10,866 bases of DNA from JBKJTP01 sp046590195 (GCA_046590195.1 JBKJTP010000215.1:1-10866); one strand, 5' to 3'. Shown: positions 1-6,430, counted from the first letter of the stretch. The notes: a model not told the origin generated them from the letters alone. Translations and numbers: made by a program.

Positions 1-1
1 C

Positions 2-526
2 TATCACGGCAGTGACCCCAGCACGCTTTCCCGCGCGTATGTCGGCGACTTCATCCGCATCGCCGCGCCCGGACCTTTCCCTTCCCAGTGGGTCATGATA
101 ACAAAGATCAAGATGGGCCATCACTCTGTCGAGCTTGTCGTAAGCCCGAGCTATGATCCGACAGAGAAGGAGATCCGCAGGAACGTCACGTGCCACATCT
201 TCCGCAGCAAAGCGACGAACACGTTCGTGCTGCACCGTCACAAGAACCAGGTTCGACTCTCGATAACGGGACGCAATGAATTCACCAACACTGTCGCGCC
301 GGAATGCGGTGGTGGCGCATGGCTGAACCTCATCGCTTCGATCGGCCTATGGTTTGGCTTTCAGAAAGAGCTTTGGGATACGTTCTCCTCCAGGCTCATC
401 GCCATCAATCCGAAGCGCTTGGCGCTCGTCGAAGGCGGTATGCGAATGAATGCCGTCGAGCATACTAAATTGACTGGCCACCAGGCAGCCGTGAAAGTAG
501 CTGAACCACCGAAGTTCAATCAGTAG
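2..526 (+). CDS. C-terminal part of an unrecognised protein (5' end outside window)
   Basis: The reading frame is open from base 2 to the TAG at 524-526, so the gene very probably begins upstream of the window. An ATG at 95 is an alternative start, but the codons before it are ordinary coding-like sequence (Y-H-G-S-D-P onwards) and no Shine-Dalgarno precedes it. The visible 174 residues have alternating polar and hydrophobic stretches suggesting beta strands (around VELVVSPSYD, NTFVLHRHK and QVRLSITG). These are followed by a Cys-Gly-Gly-Gly turn and a hydrophobic stretch of about 16 residues (AWLNLIASIGLWFGF) that could be a membrane segment or a buried helix. I do not recognise the family and propose no function. 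The downstream gene is 148 bases away, and the gap starts with a heptamer tandem repeat. Confidence 0.6.
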   Translation, partial: YHGSDPSTLSRAYVGDFIRIAAPGPFPSQWVMITKIKMGHHSVELVVSPSYDPTEKEIRRNVTCHIFRSKATNTFVLHRHKNQVRLSITGRNEFTNTVAPECGGGAWLNLIASIGLWFGFQKELWDTFSSRLIAINPKRLALVEGGMRMNAVEHTKLTGHQAAVKVAEPPKFNQ

Positions 527-533
527 CCCACTC

Positions 534-561
534 ACTCAGTACTCAGCACTCAGCCCTCATC
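534..561. repeat. Heptamer tandem repeat (ACTCAGC-type)
   Basis: Just after the stop codon of the first gene there are four consecutive 7-base units: ACTCAGT at 534-540, ACTCAGC at 541-547, ACTCAGC at 548-554 and a degenerate CCTCATC at 555-561. The array is short, but the period is exact. A related heptamer array lies behind the next gene (1554-1602); both share the core TCAGC. No function can be read from the sequence. Confidence 0.6.
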
Positions 562-674
562 ACTCCCCGGCTCCGTGAATTACTCGAAACGAACTACAAT
601 TCGCTCGTCTCGGATTTGTAAGGATAGAGAAACGCACTGTTTAGGTCTGGATAAAGAAGAGTAGGACTTCGTTC

Positions 675-1553
675 GTGGTCGATCATTTTGCCGTACTTGG
701 AGTGCAGCCGACCGCTTCGGATCGTGAGATCAAGGAGGCGTACCGCCGTTTGGCCAAGCAATTCCATCCGGATTCCGGTGACCAGACCCCGCACGGCGAG
801 CAGCGGATGCGGCTGATCAATCAGGCCAAGACGATCCTGTTCGATCCAGTAAAGCGAGAAGAGCACAAGGTGATGCTCTCGCTGAGTGAGAAGCTCACGG
901 CCGCGCAGATCAAAGCTTTCCGCGAGCGCCCGCCGAGCGTACCGAACTATAAGCCCATTGATCGATCGGCATACTCAGGCTGGACGCAACTGACCAGGAA
1001 GCGATTCTTTGCCGCGATCACTGTGATGATCGTCTCGCTCTGCGGTATGGCTACATTCCTTCTGCTGCGCGATGCAGAGACGAGTCCACTGCCACCGATC
1101 GAGCAGATCATGCAACGACATGCGTATAAGGAGACCGGAGTCGATCTCTATGAAGATACCTTGAAAATACCGCAAGACTCGTTGCCCGTGCTTCGCGAGA
1201 AGGCAAAATTTCTCTTGCAATTTGGCGAGTTTCGCTCTGCCTCGGTCTATCTACGTGAATGCGTGAAGCAGGATCCAGGCAACGAAGAGATCATCCGCGA
1301 TCTATCGCTTTCATACTTCAAGCAGGGGAGATACGGCAAGTCGCTCCAGATCCTGAGCAAGCAAATGCACGGCGATAGCAATCTTGTCGCTGCTTATTAC
1401 AACGTTGGCGAGCTCTTCCTCAGCGAAGGCAAGCCTTTCGATGCACGCAATTCTTTCCAGGAGGTGGTTCGGATCGGCGACACGATGCATACGAGAGACG
1501 AAGAGGCGGTCGCCTTTGTTCGTAGAGCGCGCGAGAGGCTGGGTATCAACTAG
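675..1553 (+). CDS. Membrane-anchored J-domain protein with TPR repeats
   Basis: Predicted DnaJ-family co-chaperone of 292 residues. The J domain occupies about residues 3-68 and keeps the HPD triad at 31-33, the motif through which J proteins stimulate Hsp70 (DnaK) ATPase. There is no Gly/Phe region, zinc-finger or DnaJ C-terminal domain, so this is a class III J protein. A linker rich in charged residues leads to one hydrophobic segment (about 111-131, bordered by KR and RD). The C-terminal part (about 174-276) contains roughly three TPR-like helix pairs, for example around RDLSLSYFKQGRYGKSLQIL and YYNVGELFLSEGKPFDARNSF. The expected topology is a cytoplasmic J domain with the TPR region across the inner membrane, which is inference. 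The start is GTG at 675, chosen because the J-domain consensus (D-H-F-A-V-L-G) begins directly after it; a weak TAGGA lies at 662-666. The client is unknown. Confidence 0.85.
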   Translation: MVDHFAVLGVQPTASDREIKEAYRRLAKQFHPDSGDQTPHGEQRMRLINQAKTILFDPVKREEHKVMLSLSEKLTAAQIKAFRERPPSVPNYKPIDRSAYSGWTQLTRKRFFAAITVMIVSLCGMATFLLLRDAETSPLPPIEQIMQRHAYKETGVDLYEDTLKIPQDSLPVLREKAKFLLQFGEFRSASVYLRECVKQDPGNEEIIRDLSLSYFKQGRYGKSLQILSKQMHGDSNLVAAYYNVGELFLSEGKPFDARNSFQEVVRIGDTMHTRDEEAVAFVRRARERLGIN

Positions 1554-1602
1554 AGGCTAGCGTTCAGCGTTCAGCGTTCAGCGTCTAGCGTTCAGCTACG
1601 AG
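1554..1602. repeat. Heptamer tandem repeat (CGTTCAG-type)
   Basis: Starting immediately after the stop codon of the J-domain gene are seven 7-base units in register: AGGCTAG, CGTTCAG three times (1561-1581), CGTCTAG, CGTTCAG (1589-1595) and CTACGAG. Rotated by one base the main unit is GTTCAGC, which differs from the ACTCAGC unit behind the preceding gene at only two positions. The arrays therefore look like members of one repeat family. The array fills about half of the 101-base gap before alr. Confidence 0.75.
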
Positions 1603-1654
1603 TTAGCATGCAACTTGCAGGATTCTCTTTCTTTACCCCCTAGACCCTCCCCGA

Positions 1655-2785
1655 ATGCGTCCTACACGGGCTGAGATCAGCATCGATAACTTTGTGAGCA
1701 ATCTTCGTTTCGTACGCGATCGCGTTGGCGAGAAGACGAAGATCATGGCTATCATCAAAGCGAATGCGTATGGGCATGGGTTGGATATCATCGCGAATGC
1801 TGCGCTCGAGAGCACGCTCGTCCATTCATTCGGTGTCGCAACAGAAGAAGAAGGCGTCAGACTTCGCAAGCTGACCTCACGTCCGATCCTTGTTCTGACC
1901 ACAGCGCTCGAAGAAGAGGTCGACGTCTTTCTTGCAAACGATCTCGAATTCACACTCGTCGATCGCAACATGCTTGATACGATAACTGAGCGTGCAACTG
2001 CACTCGGCAAGAAAGCGAAGGTACATGTGAAGGTCGATACCGGCATGCGCCGCATCGGTGTTGAACCAGAGGATGCGCTGGAGTTCGTAACTCATGTGAA
2101 CGCGAACAGAGATGCGATAGAGCTTGTCGGATTGTCAACACACTACGCAACGAGCGATGAACTCGATCATCGCTTCTTTACAAAACAGATCAGTGCGTTC
2201 GAGAGCGTTGTGCGTCAAGTGAAAGATGCAGGCATTAACGTACCATTAGTGCACTCGGCAAATTCGGGTGCGATCTTGCAAAAGCCGAAAGAGACAGCGT
2301 TTGATTTGGTGCGCCCGGGTATCATGCTGTATGGTTATGCGCCATCGCAAGAGCTAGATGATGTGTATCGCTATCAACTTCGTCCGCCACTAGAGCTATC
2401 ATCATGTATCGTACACAAGAAGCGCGTTGCGCGTGGCGAAGGCGTAAGTTATAATCTTCGCTGGCATACACCGAAGGACACAACGATCGTTACAGTGCCG
2501 TATGGATACGGCGATGGCTATCCGCGCATACTCACTAATCGCGCGTGCGTGACGATCAAGGGCAAAGCATATAATGTTGTTGGTACGATCTGCATGGATC
2601 AGGTGATGATCGATGTTGGTGATGACGACATCAACATCGGTGACAAAGCAGTCTTTATCTCACGCGATCAGAGTTCTTTCTCTGCATGGCATCTCGCGAA
2701 GACGATCGGGACGATACCGTATGAGATGCTTACATCCATAGCTGCAAGAGTACCCCGTTTGATCGAGCAACCATACGACGTATAA
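1655..2785 (+). CDS. alr: Alanine racemase
   Basis: PLP-dependent enzyme that interconverts L- and D-alanine in the cytoplasm, supplying D-alanine for the peptidoglycan stem peptide. The 376 residues match the usual length of about 360-380. The N-terminal TIM-barrel half carries the PLP lysine in the motif IIKANAYGHG (Lys35). Lys126 in HVKVDTGMRRIG corresponds to the position that is carbamylated in the Bacillus stearothermophilus enzyme. The C-terminal beta domain holds the second catalytic base, Tyr266, in GEGVSYNLRW, followed by VPYGYGDGYPR and the conserved GTICMDQVMIDV segment. All key residues are intact. The ATG at 1655 gives a normal N-terminus (M-R-P-T-R-A-E-I-S-I-D). No Shine-Dalgarno precedes it; the upstream bases are a C-rich tract. 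The stop codon lies inside the first hairpin of the repeat region at 2781-2834. Confidence 0.97.
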   Translation: MRPTRAEISIDNFVSNLRFVRDRVGEKTKIMAIIKANAYGHGLDIIANAALESTLVHSFGVATEEEGVRLRKLTSRPILVLTTALEEEVDVFLANDLEFTLVDRNMLDTITERATALGKKAKVHVKVDTGMRRIGVEPEDALEFVTHVNANRDAIELVGLSTHYATSDELDHRFFTKQISAFESVVRQVKDAGINVPLVHSANSGAILQKPKETAFDLVRPGIMLYGYAPSQELDDVYRYQLRPPLELSSCIVHKKRVARGEGVSYNLRWHTPKDTTIVTVPYGYGDGYPRILTNRACVTIKGKAYNVVGTICMDQVMIDVGDDDINIGDKAVFISRDQSSFSAWHLAKTIGTIPYEMLTSIAARVPRLIEQPYDV

Positions 2786-2834
2786 GTCCTACAGGACATA
2801 TAGGTCTTATATCGTCTAAGTCTGGGACTTAGAC
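2781..2834. repeat. About 9-base degenerate repeats forming two hairpins behind alr
   Basis: The segment reads as consecutive 9-base units: TATAAGTCC, TACAGGACA, TATAGGTCT, TATATCGTC, TAAGTCTGG, GACTTAGAC. Opposite-polarity units pair, giving two hairpins. The first spans 2781-2791 with 2801-2811 (11 pairs with one T-T mismatch, loop of 9) and includes the alr stop codon at 2783-2785. The second is a perfect 9-bp stem, GTCTAAGTC (2814-2822) with GACTTAGAC (2826-2834), loop TGG. No T run follows, so a standard intrinsic terminator is not supported. Possible roles are an RNA 3'-end stabiliser, a protein-binding site, or simply a mobile palindromic microrepeat. Confidence 0.6.
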
Positions 2835-2902
2835 TACTTCCCACCGCGTTTGCAATCGGCAACATCTCTCATTGCCACGGTCCTATTAATCAAAAGAATC
2901 AC

Positions 2903-4021
2903 ATGAAGATCTGCCCAGTGATCATGGCAGGTGGAGTTGGGTCCCGGTTTTGGCCGGAGTCGCGCGAACGCCGTCCGAAACAATTGCTTGAAGTGGTCAC
3001 GGTCGGCGAGACGCTGATCCAGTCGACCTTCCGGCGTGTGAAGGAATTCGCATCGATCGAAGACACGATCGTTATCACCAACGAAGCGCAGCGCGAAGAA
3101 CTACAGCGCCAGCTTCCAGAGCTTCCCGCACGAAATATCTTTGCAGAGCCTTTTGGTCGCAATACTGCGGCATGCGTCGCGTTGGGTGCAAAGATCATTC
3201 GAGATCGAGAAGGCGAAGATGCGGTAATGGTCGTGCTGCCCGCTGATCACATCATCAAGAATCCCAACGAGTTCTCACGCCTCATCAAGCTCGGCTGTAG
3301 ATTAGCTGAGCAGACGCGTGCACTTGTCACGGTTGGTATCCATCCAACGCGTGCTGAGACCGGCTACGGATATATCCAGCTTGAAGATGAGAAGCTTCCT
3401 TCGCAGAAGGACATGCCAGAGTTCACCGAGTTTGAGTTGCGAGATGTGTTTCTCGTGAGGCGATTTGCGGAGAAGCCGGACATCGATACTGCCCGCCGAT
3501 TCGTCGATAGCGGCGACTTCCTCTGGAATTCCGGCATGTTCATCTGGCGCGTCGATACGATTACGCAAGCGCTTGGCGAGTTCACGCAGGAGATACACGA
3601 GCAGATCTTCGCACTTCCGGGAGAAGAAAGCGCAGACTTCGATAAGCGGCTTCACGATGCTTATAGCTGCATCCGTGGCGTCTCGATCGATTATGGCGTC
3701 ATGGAGCGGGCTCCGAACGTGTACGTGCTTCGGGCCGGGGCGCTCGGATGGAGCGACGTCGGTAGCTGGGACGAGGTCTACCGCCTGTCGGAGAAGGACC
3801 TTGAGAGCAATGTCCTCCTGGGGCCGAACGTGATAGCAAAGAGCTCCAAGGGCTCGCTAGCGATCTCAAGGACCGACCAGCTGGTCATCCTCTACGGCGT
3901 GCAGGACCTTATCGTCGTCAATACCGGAGATGCCATTCTGGTGACAGATCGCGATAGCGCCCAGGGCGTCAAGGAAGTGGTCGATTACCTCAAGCGAAAT
4001 CAGATGAAGGACTATCTCTAG
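2903..4021 (+). CDS. manC: Mannose-1-phosphate guanylyltransferase (GDP-mannose pyrophosphorylase)
   Basis: Transfers GMP from GTP to mannose-1-phosphate to make GDP-mannose, the mannosyl donor and the precursor of GDP-fucose and related sugars for surface polysaccharides. The nucleotidyltransferase signature is at the N-terminus: IMAGGVGSRFWPESRERRPKQ (about residues 7-27), with the GGxGxR loop and the PKQ lysine. Other family landmarks follow: FAEPFGRNTAACVALGA, VVLPADHII, the TGYGYIQ sugar-binding segment, RFAEKP, LWNSGMFIW, SIDYGVMERA and GWSDVGSWDEVY. At 372 residues it is the single-domain form: the C-terminal phosphomannose isomerase domain of bifunctional ManC/AlgA-type proteins (about 460-480 residues) is absent. 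The ATG at 2903 places the motif at the expected distance from the N-terminus. Upstream is A-rich (CAAAAGAATCAC) without a Shine-Dalgarno. The symbol manC is by family, not proven orthology. Confidence 0.95.
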   Translation: MKICPVIMAGGVGSRFWPESRERRPKQLLEVVTVGETLIQSTFRRVKEFASIEDTIVITNEAQREELQRQLPELPARNIFAEPFGRNTAACVALGAKIIRDREGEDAVMVVLPADHIIKNPNEFSRLIKLGCRLAEQTRALVTVGIHPTRAETGYGYIQLEDEKLPSQKDMPEFTEFELRDVFLVRRFAEKPDIDTARRFVDSGDFLWNSGMFIWRVDTITQALGEFTQEIHEQIFALPGEESADFDKRLHDAYSCIRGVSIDYGVMERAPNVYVLRAGALGWSDVGSWDEVYRLSEKDLESNVLLGPNVIAKSSKGSLAISRTDQLVILYGVQDLIVVNTGDAILVTDRDSAQGVKEVVDYLKRNQMKDYL

Positions 4022-4039
4022 AGAGCGATCTCGAGTTGT

Positions 4040-4088
4040 CCACAATTTTTCTTTTGACCGAAATTGCTCTTTTTGTGTCAAATTGTGG
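4040..4088. other. Inverted repeat in the A+T-rich gap between manC and rlpA
   Basis: CCACAATTT at 4040-4048 is perfectly complementary to AAATTGTGG at 4080-4088, with a T-G pair possible outside (4039/4089) and 31 bases between the arms. The surrounding 4040-4160 is markedly A+T-rich compared with the genes. No T run follows the second arm, so it is not a clear terminator. It might be an operator or a weak transcript end for manC. The left arm is part of TTGTCCACA, one base off a DnaA box, but a single copy is not evidence for an origin. Confidence 0.35.
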
Positions 4089-4127
4089 GAAAATGTTCTG
4101 ACTTAAGAAAATACTTTAAGTAACCCC

Positions 4128-4156
4128 TTGACTTTAAAGATTTTTCTTCGTATTTT
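4128..4156 (+). promoter_or_regulatory. Sigma70-type promoter for the RlpA-like gene
   Basis: TTGACT at 4128-4133 matches five of six bases of the -35 consensus. After a spacer of exactly 17 bases comes TATTTT at 4151-4156 as the -10 box; TATTTTG also resembles the Bacteroidota -7 element (TAnnTTTG), with one base missing. Transcription would start near 4163, leaving a leader of about 60 bases before the ATG at 4223. The location in an A+T-rich gap supports it. This separates the RlpA-like gene from manC as its own transcription unit. Confidence 0.6.
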
Positions 4157-4222
4157 GCCTATCTGAAATATGCGAATTCTCACTGACAAGTAGAATTTCG
4201 CCGCACTGTTCGAAGAAAGTTG

Positions 4223-4690
4223 ATGCCCAGTTCAAGGTCAGCCAGGCCAAAAGGAAGCGCCAAAATCGCTTTCGTCCTTATGTGTGTGTTTGCCCTGTCT
4301 TCAGGATTCCTGATGACTGGCTGCGCCATGAGCCCGATAATAACGGCCATGGGCACACAAGAGGGGCTTGCCTCATACTATTCCTATGAATTCCAGGGAC
4401 GACCAACTGCGAACGGAGAGATCTTCGACACGGAGAAGCTGACGGCAGCTCACCGGCAATACCCTTTTGGGACAAGGGTGCGGGTGACGAATATCCGGAC
4501 GCAACAGAATGTCGAAGTCAGGATCAACGATCGCGGCCCAATGAAGCCCGAGCGTGTGATCGATCTTACCCTTGCTGCTGCCAAGACGATCGGTCTAGTG
4601 CAGAAGGGGGTAGAGCGGGTTCGGGTCGAGGTTCTCGAGTGGGGGCCGCAGCCCAAAGCCAAGAAGGAGAAGAAGCGGGCGAGCCGTTAA
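4223..4690 (+). CDS. rlpA: RlpA-like septal ring lytic transglycosylase lipoprotein
   Basis: Small protein (155 residues from the ATG at 4223; a TTG directly before it at 4220 is an alternative start) of the RlpA double-psi beta-barrel family. In Pseudomonas aeruginosa, RlpA is a lytic transglycosylase that cuts peptide-free peptidoglycan at the septum. The N-terminus has basic residues, a hydrophobic segment (about 15-30) and a lipobox-like LMTGC, making Cys34 the likely lipidated residue. The DPBB domain follows (about 49-140) with GLASYYSYEFQGRPTANGE, the LTAAH motif, PFGTRVRVTN, the hallmark INDRGP and RVIDLTLAAA. The conserved His of TAAH and Asp of NDRGP, linked to activity in the family, are present. 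The C-terminus is a lysine/arginine-rich tail (KAKKEKKRASR); there is no SPOR domain, so it must find the septum, if at all, by other means. It has its own predicted promoter at 4128-4156; AGAAAG upstream is at best a weak ribosome site. Confidence 0.9.
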   Translation: MPSSRSARPKGSAKIAFVLMCVFALSSGFLMTGCAMSPIITAMGTQEGLASYYSYEFQGRPTANGEIFDTEKLTAAHRQYPFGTRVRVTNIRTQQNVEVRINDRGPMKPERVIDLTLAAAKTIGLVQKGVERVRVEVLEWGPQPKAKKEKKRASR

Positions 4691-4944
4691 TGAAGGGTTT
4701 GACCGAGTATTTTAAATTCTTTTCAGAAGAGGTGTAACAAAACGGTAACTCTGAGGTTGTTCCGGTACTTCTACTGTCCGGACAACTTACCAGTAGATCG
4801 ATCGTAATCAAGTTTTTCATGAATTTAGGCCTTTGAGGCTTCATTTTGGGCTTTTTGTCCCAAAGTACACCCCAGGATCCCCTCCCAGATCCTCGGGAGT
4901 ACTAGCTCTTAATAGAAGTATCTCACGGTCTGGCTCTAGGAATT

Positions 4945-4968
4945 GAGTATATTCGTATGAATATGCTC
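4945..4968. terminator. 10-bp hairpin, possible terminator or operator
   Basis: GAGTATATTC (4945-4954) pairs with GAATATGCTC (4959-4968) over ten positions with one T-G wobble, closed by a four-base loop GTAT. It is followed by TTTGT, a short and imperfect T tract. It could end the rlpA transcript before the tRNA unit, though it lies about 255 bases after the rlpA stop. As DNA it is also a good dyad for a dimeric protein. Confidence 0.35.
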
Positions 4969-5005
4969 TTTGTGGTGTCGAATTGCGCCGTTTTTAGCGG
5001 TAGTG

Positions 5006-5038
5006 TTGGCCGAGAGTAATAGTTTATCCTATTATAAT
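5006..5038 (+). promoter_or_regulatory. Promoter of the tRNA-Arg gene
   Basis: A perfect TATAAT box lies at 5033-5038, about 20 bases before the tRNA, so transcription would begin around 5044-5046 with a leader of about 14 bases. The best upstream element is TTGGCC at 5006-5011. The 21-base spacer is too long for classical sigma70 but nearer the wider spacing seen with Bacteroidota primary sigma factors. The -10 box is convincing, the -35 less so. Confidence 0.55.
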
Positions 5039-5058
5039 TGATCGCACAGCGAACAAAG

Positions 5059-5132
5059 GCGCCCGTAGTTCAACAGGATAGAACGTTGGATTCCGGTTCC
5101 AAAGGTTGAGGGTTCGAGCCCTTCCGGGCGCA
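5059..5132 (+). tRNA. tRNA-Arg (anticodon CCG)
   Basis: The cloverleaf can be folded by eye. The acceptor stem is GCGCCCG (5059-5065) with CGGGCGC (5125-5131). The D arm is GTTC/GAAC. The anticodon stem is TTGGA (5086-5090) with TCCAA (5098-5102), with loop TTCCGGT placing the anticodon CCG at 5093-5095. The T arm is GAGGG/CCTTC with the loop TTCGAGC. The discriminator base is A at 5132, and the CCA end is not encoded (CTT follows). The anticodon reads CGG, an arginine codon. It stands alone rather than in a tRNA cluster. Confidence 0.95.
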
Positions 5133-5222
5133 CTTCCTTTGTCGGCCGCAATAGGATACAGAGAGCGAAGCTCACGTGACCATAACGTGATGCCCTACAT
5201 AGTGTGATTGTTTTTGAGTTGA

Positions 5223-5954
5223 ATGCTTAGAACGCAAAAAGACGTAGCCGAAATTAGCCAGCCACAGCAGGAGAGCCTTAGCTCTACCGAGCAGGTGCAA
5301 CTGCGCTATTATAATGCGCAGGACTGGTTCTCCCGCAATAAGAATACTGCATATATCGCGCTTGGCGTCCTTGTGGCCGCTATCGCTGGTCTCTTTTTTT
5401 ATAATCAGAATCTCGAAGAACAGAACGAACGCGCATCAGCTTTGCTGAGCCGCGTCGTTCCAGTCTATCTTCAAGGTGATTACCGCAAGGCGGTCGATGG
5501 CGATCCAGCACAGAAGGTTGGTAACGAGCCGACGCTAGGTCTTCGCCAGATCGTTTCTGAGTACGGCTCAACAGACGCCGGCAGCCAGGCCGCCCTCTTC
5601 CTTGCCAATTCCTATTATTACCTTGGACAGCCAGACAGCGCTCTGGCGATGTTCGATAAGGTCGATGTTAATGCTCCTGTGGTCACAGCTTCTGTTGAAG
5701 CGGGCCGTGCTGCGATCCTTGAAGACAAGGGTAACAAAGCCGAGGCAGCGAAGTTGTTCGAATCAGCCGCCAAGCGTTCAGAAGAAAATCCTCTGAATGC
5801 TGACTATTACCTGTCAGCGGCACAAGGCTATGAAGCATCAGGCAGCAAAGAAGAGGCGATCCGCCTTTACAAAATGTTGCTTGAGGAGTATCAGGGCACG
5901 CAGTACGATGATGCTGCGAAGCGGGCACTTCTAAAGCTTGGCGTTGAGGCTTAA
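5223..5954 (+). CDS. Membrane-anchored tetratricopeptide (TPR) protein
   Basis: Protein of 243 residues: a polar N-terminal tail (about 1-40, rich in Q, S, E), one membrane segment (about 42-60, AYIALGVLVAAIAGLFF), a short coiled-coil-like EEQNERA stretch, then helical TPR-like repeats to the end. Recognisable repeat cores are AALFLANSYYYLGQPDSALAMFDKV, a middle helix pair around EDKGNKAEAAKLFESAA, and LSAAQGYEASGSKEEAIRLYKMLLEEY. The order short cytoplasmic tail, single TM helix, extracytoplasmic TPR domain is that of YfgM-like ancillary proteins of the Sec translocon, but the similarity is architectural only and I do not assign the name. TPR domains act as protein-binding scaffolds; the partner is unknown. 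The ATG at 5223 has no Shine-Dalgarno. The gene is followed directly by two hairpins. Confidence 0.8.
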   Translation: MLRTQKDVAEISQPQQESLSSTEQVQLRYYNAQDWFSRNKNTAYIALGVLVAAIAGLFFYNQNLEEQNERASALLSRVVPVYLQGDYRKAVDGDPAQKVGNEPTLGLRQIVSEYGSTDAGSQAALFLANSYYYLGQPDSALAMFDKVDVNAPVVTASVEAGRAAILEDKGNKAEAAKLFESAAKRSEENPLNADYYLSAAQGYEASGSKEEAIRLYKMLLEEYQGTQYDDAAKRALLKLGVEA

Positions 5955-5988
5955 TCAGGCAGAAAGCCTGATCAGACAAGATGTCTGA
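5954..5988 (+). terminator. Two back-to-back hairpins at the end of the TPR gene
   Basis: The first is ATCAGGC (5954-5960) with GCCTGAT (5966-5972), loop AGAAA, a perfect 7-bp stem that starts on the last base of the TAA stop. The second follows with one shared base: TCAGACA (5972-5978) with TGTCTGA (5982-5988), loop AGA, also perfect. There is no T tract after either, so intrinsic termination is uncertain; they may instead protect the mRNA 3' end or begin the structured region that follows. Confidence 0.45.
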
Positions 5989-6430
5989 GGCCGCCGAACC
6001 CTTGAGCTGAGTGAATCTCAGTTTCTTTGGATCGGCAACGAACAATGAATTCAGACCTTACGCCTCAGTTGGCTTAAGGTAAGTGGCATAGGTTGTGTCC
6101 GCGAATCCCGCCCAACCAGCTGCATCGAACAGACAGTAAACTTTGTGGCGTAAGCCTTAGCACTGTCACGCTGACGTCAATAGAGATGCCGGCAGTTCAC
6201 AACAAAGTGTTTTAAATTACTCCGTTGTACGCGAGCTGATGCCTGAATGCACAGACGCAGCAAATGTATGACGGGAAATAATAGTCTAATAGTTAACTGG
6301 GTCCTTACACAACTGAGTATGCATTCGATTGAAACCGTCGCCTCAACAGTAGCAGCAAGCGATAGAGAGCCTAGCTCTTTAGCGTTGCGCAGCGCTATGG
6401 GTGCGGGTCAAGAAAGTTGTTTCCAGACTC
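5989..6430 (+). other. Structured non-coding region upstream of the giant gene (possible leader RNA or ncRNA)
   Basis: There is no credible ORF here, but repeated local pairing. A stem GCCGA-CC/GG-TCGGC (5993-6000 with 6029-6036, one mismatch) encloses the hairpin CTGAG/CTCAG at 6007-6021. ACCTTA-GCC pairs with GGC-TAAGGT (6055-6064 with 6071-6080). GGTTG at 6091-6095 pairs with CAACC at 6113-6117. Two adjacent hairpins lie at 6364-6380 and 6380-6397. CTTACGCC (6057-6064) could instead pair with GGCGTAAG (6147-6154). An outer pairing of 5994-6001 with 6399-6406 (7 of 8) would close about 410 bases. I looked for hallmarks of tmRNA, RNase P RNA, SRP RNA and common riboswitches and did not find them. 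No clear promoter was seen. The strand is assumed from the downstream gene. Confidence 0.35.

Larger units (their letters stand above)
4691..5058. other. 368-base non-coding gap between rlpA and the tRNA
   Basis: No reading frame of useful length. A 15-codon ORF overlaps the rlpA stop (TAATG at 4688-4692) and ends at 4737; I see no support for it. The gap holds several dyads: the 10-base palindrome TGTCCGGACA at 4775-4784, a small hairpin GCCT/AGGC at 4829-4839, a stem around TTTGGG/CCCAAA at 4843-4850 with 4859-4866, a short CTCCC/GGGAG pair near 4890, the stronger hairpin at 4945-4968, and the tRNA promoter at 5006-5038. It may carry the 3' untranslated region of rlpA. Confidence 0.5.

Noticed and set aside
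1633..2055. 140-codon - strand frame over the start of alr
   Set aside because: Ser/Arg/Thr-rich translation typical of an antisense shadow of a real gene; alr covers it with all catalytic motifs.
4036..4088. Replication origin (DnaA-box-like TTGTCCACA in A+T-rich DNA)
   Set aside because: Only one near-match box and no dnaA, dnaN, parAB or other origin genes nearby.
4690..4737. 15-codon ORF overlapping the rlpA stop (TAATG)
   Set aside because: Too short, no recognisable content and no separate ribosome site; the overlap is easily due to chance.
4843..4866. Intrinsic terminator around TTTGGG/CCCAAA
   Set aside because: The T run is in the loop, not after the stem, and neither strand has a T tract at the proper side. 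Kept only as a dyad within the gap description.
5989..6406. tmRNA or RNase P RNA
   Set aside because: The size fits, and a short frame ends in V-N-F-V-A-stop near 6150, but there is no tRNA-like 3' end with a TTCGA-type T loop, no 5' TTCGAC element, no proper ALAA-type tag, and no GAGGAAAGTCC core of RNase P. On present evidence it stays unassigned.
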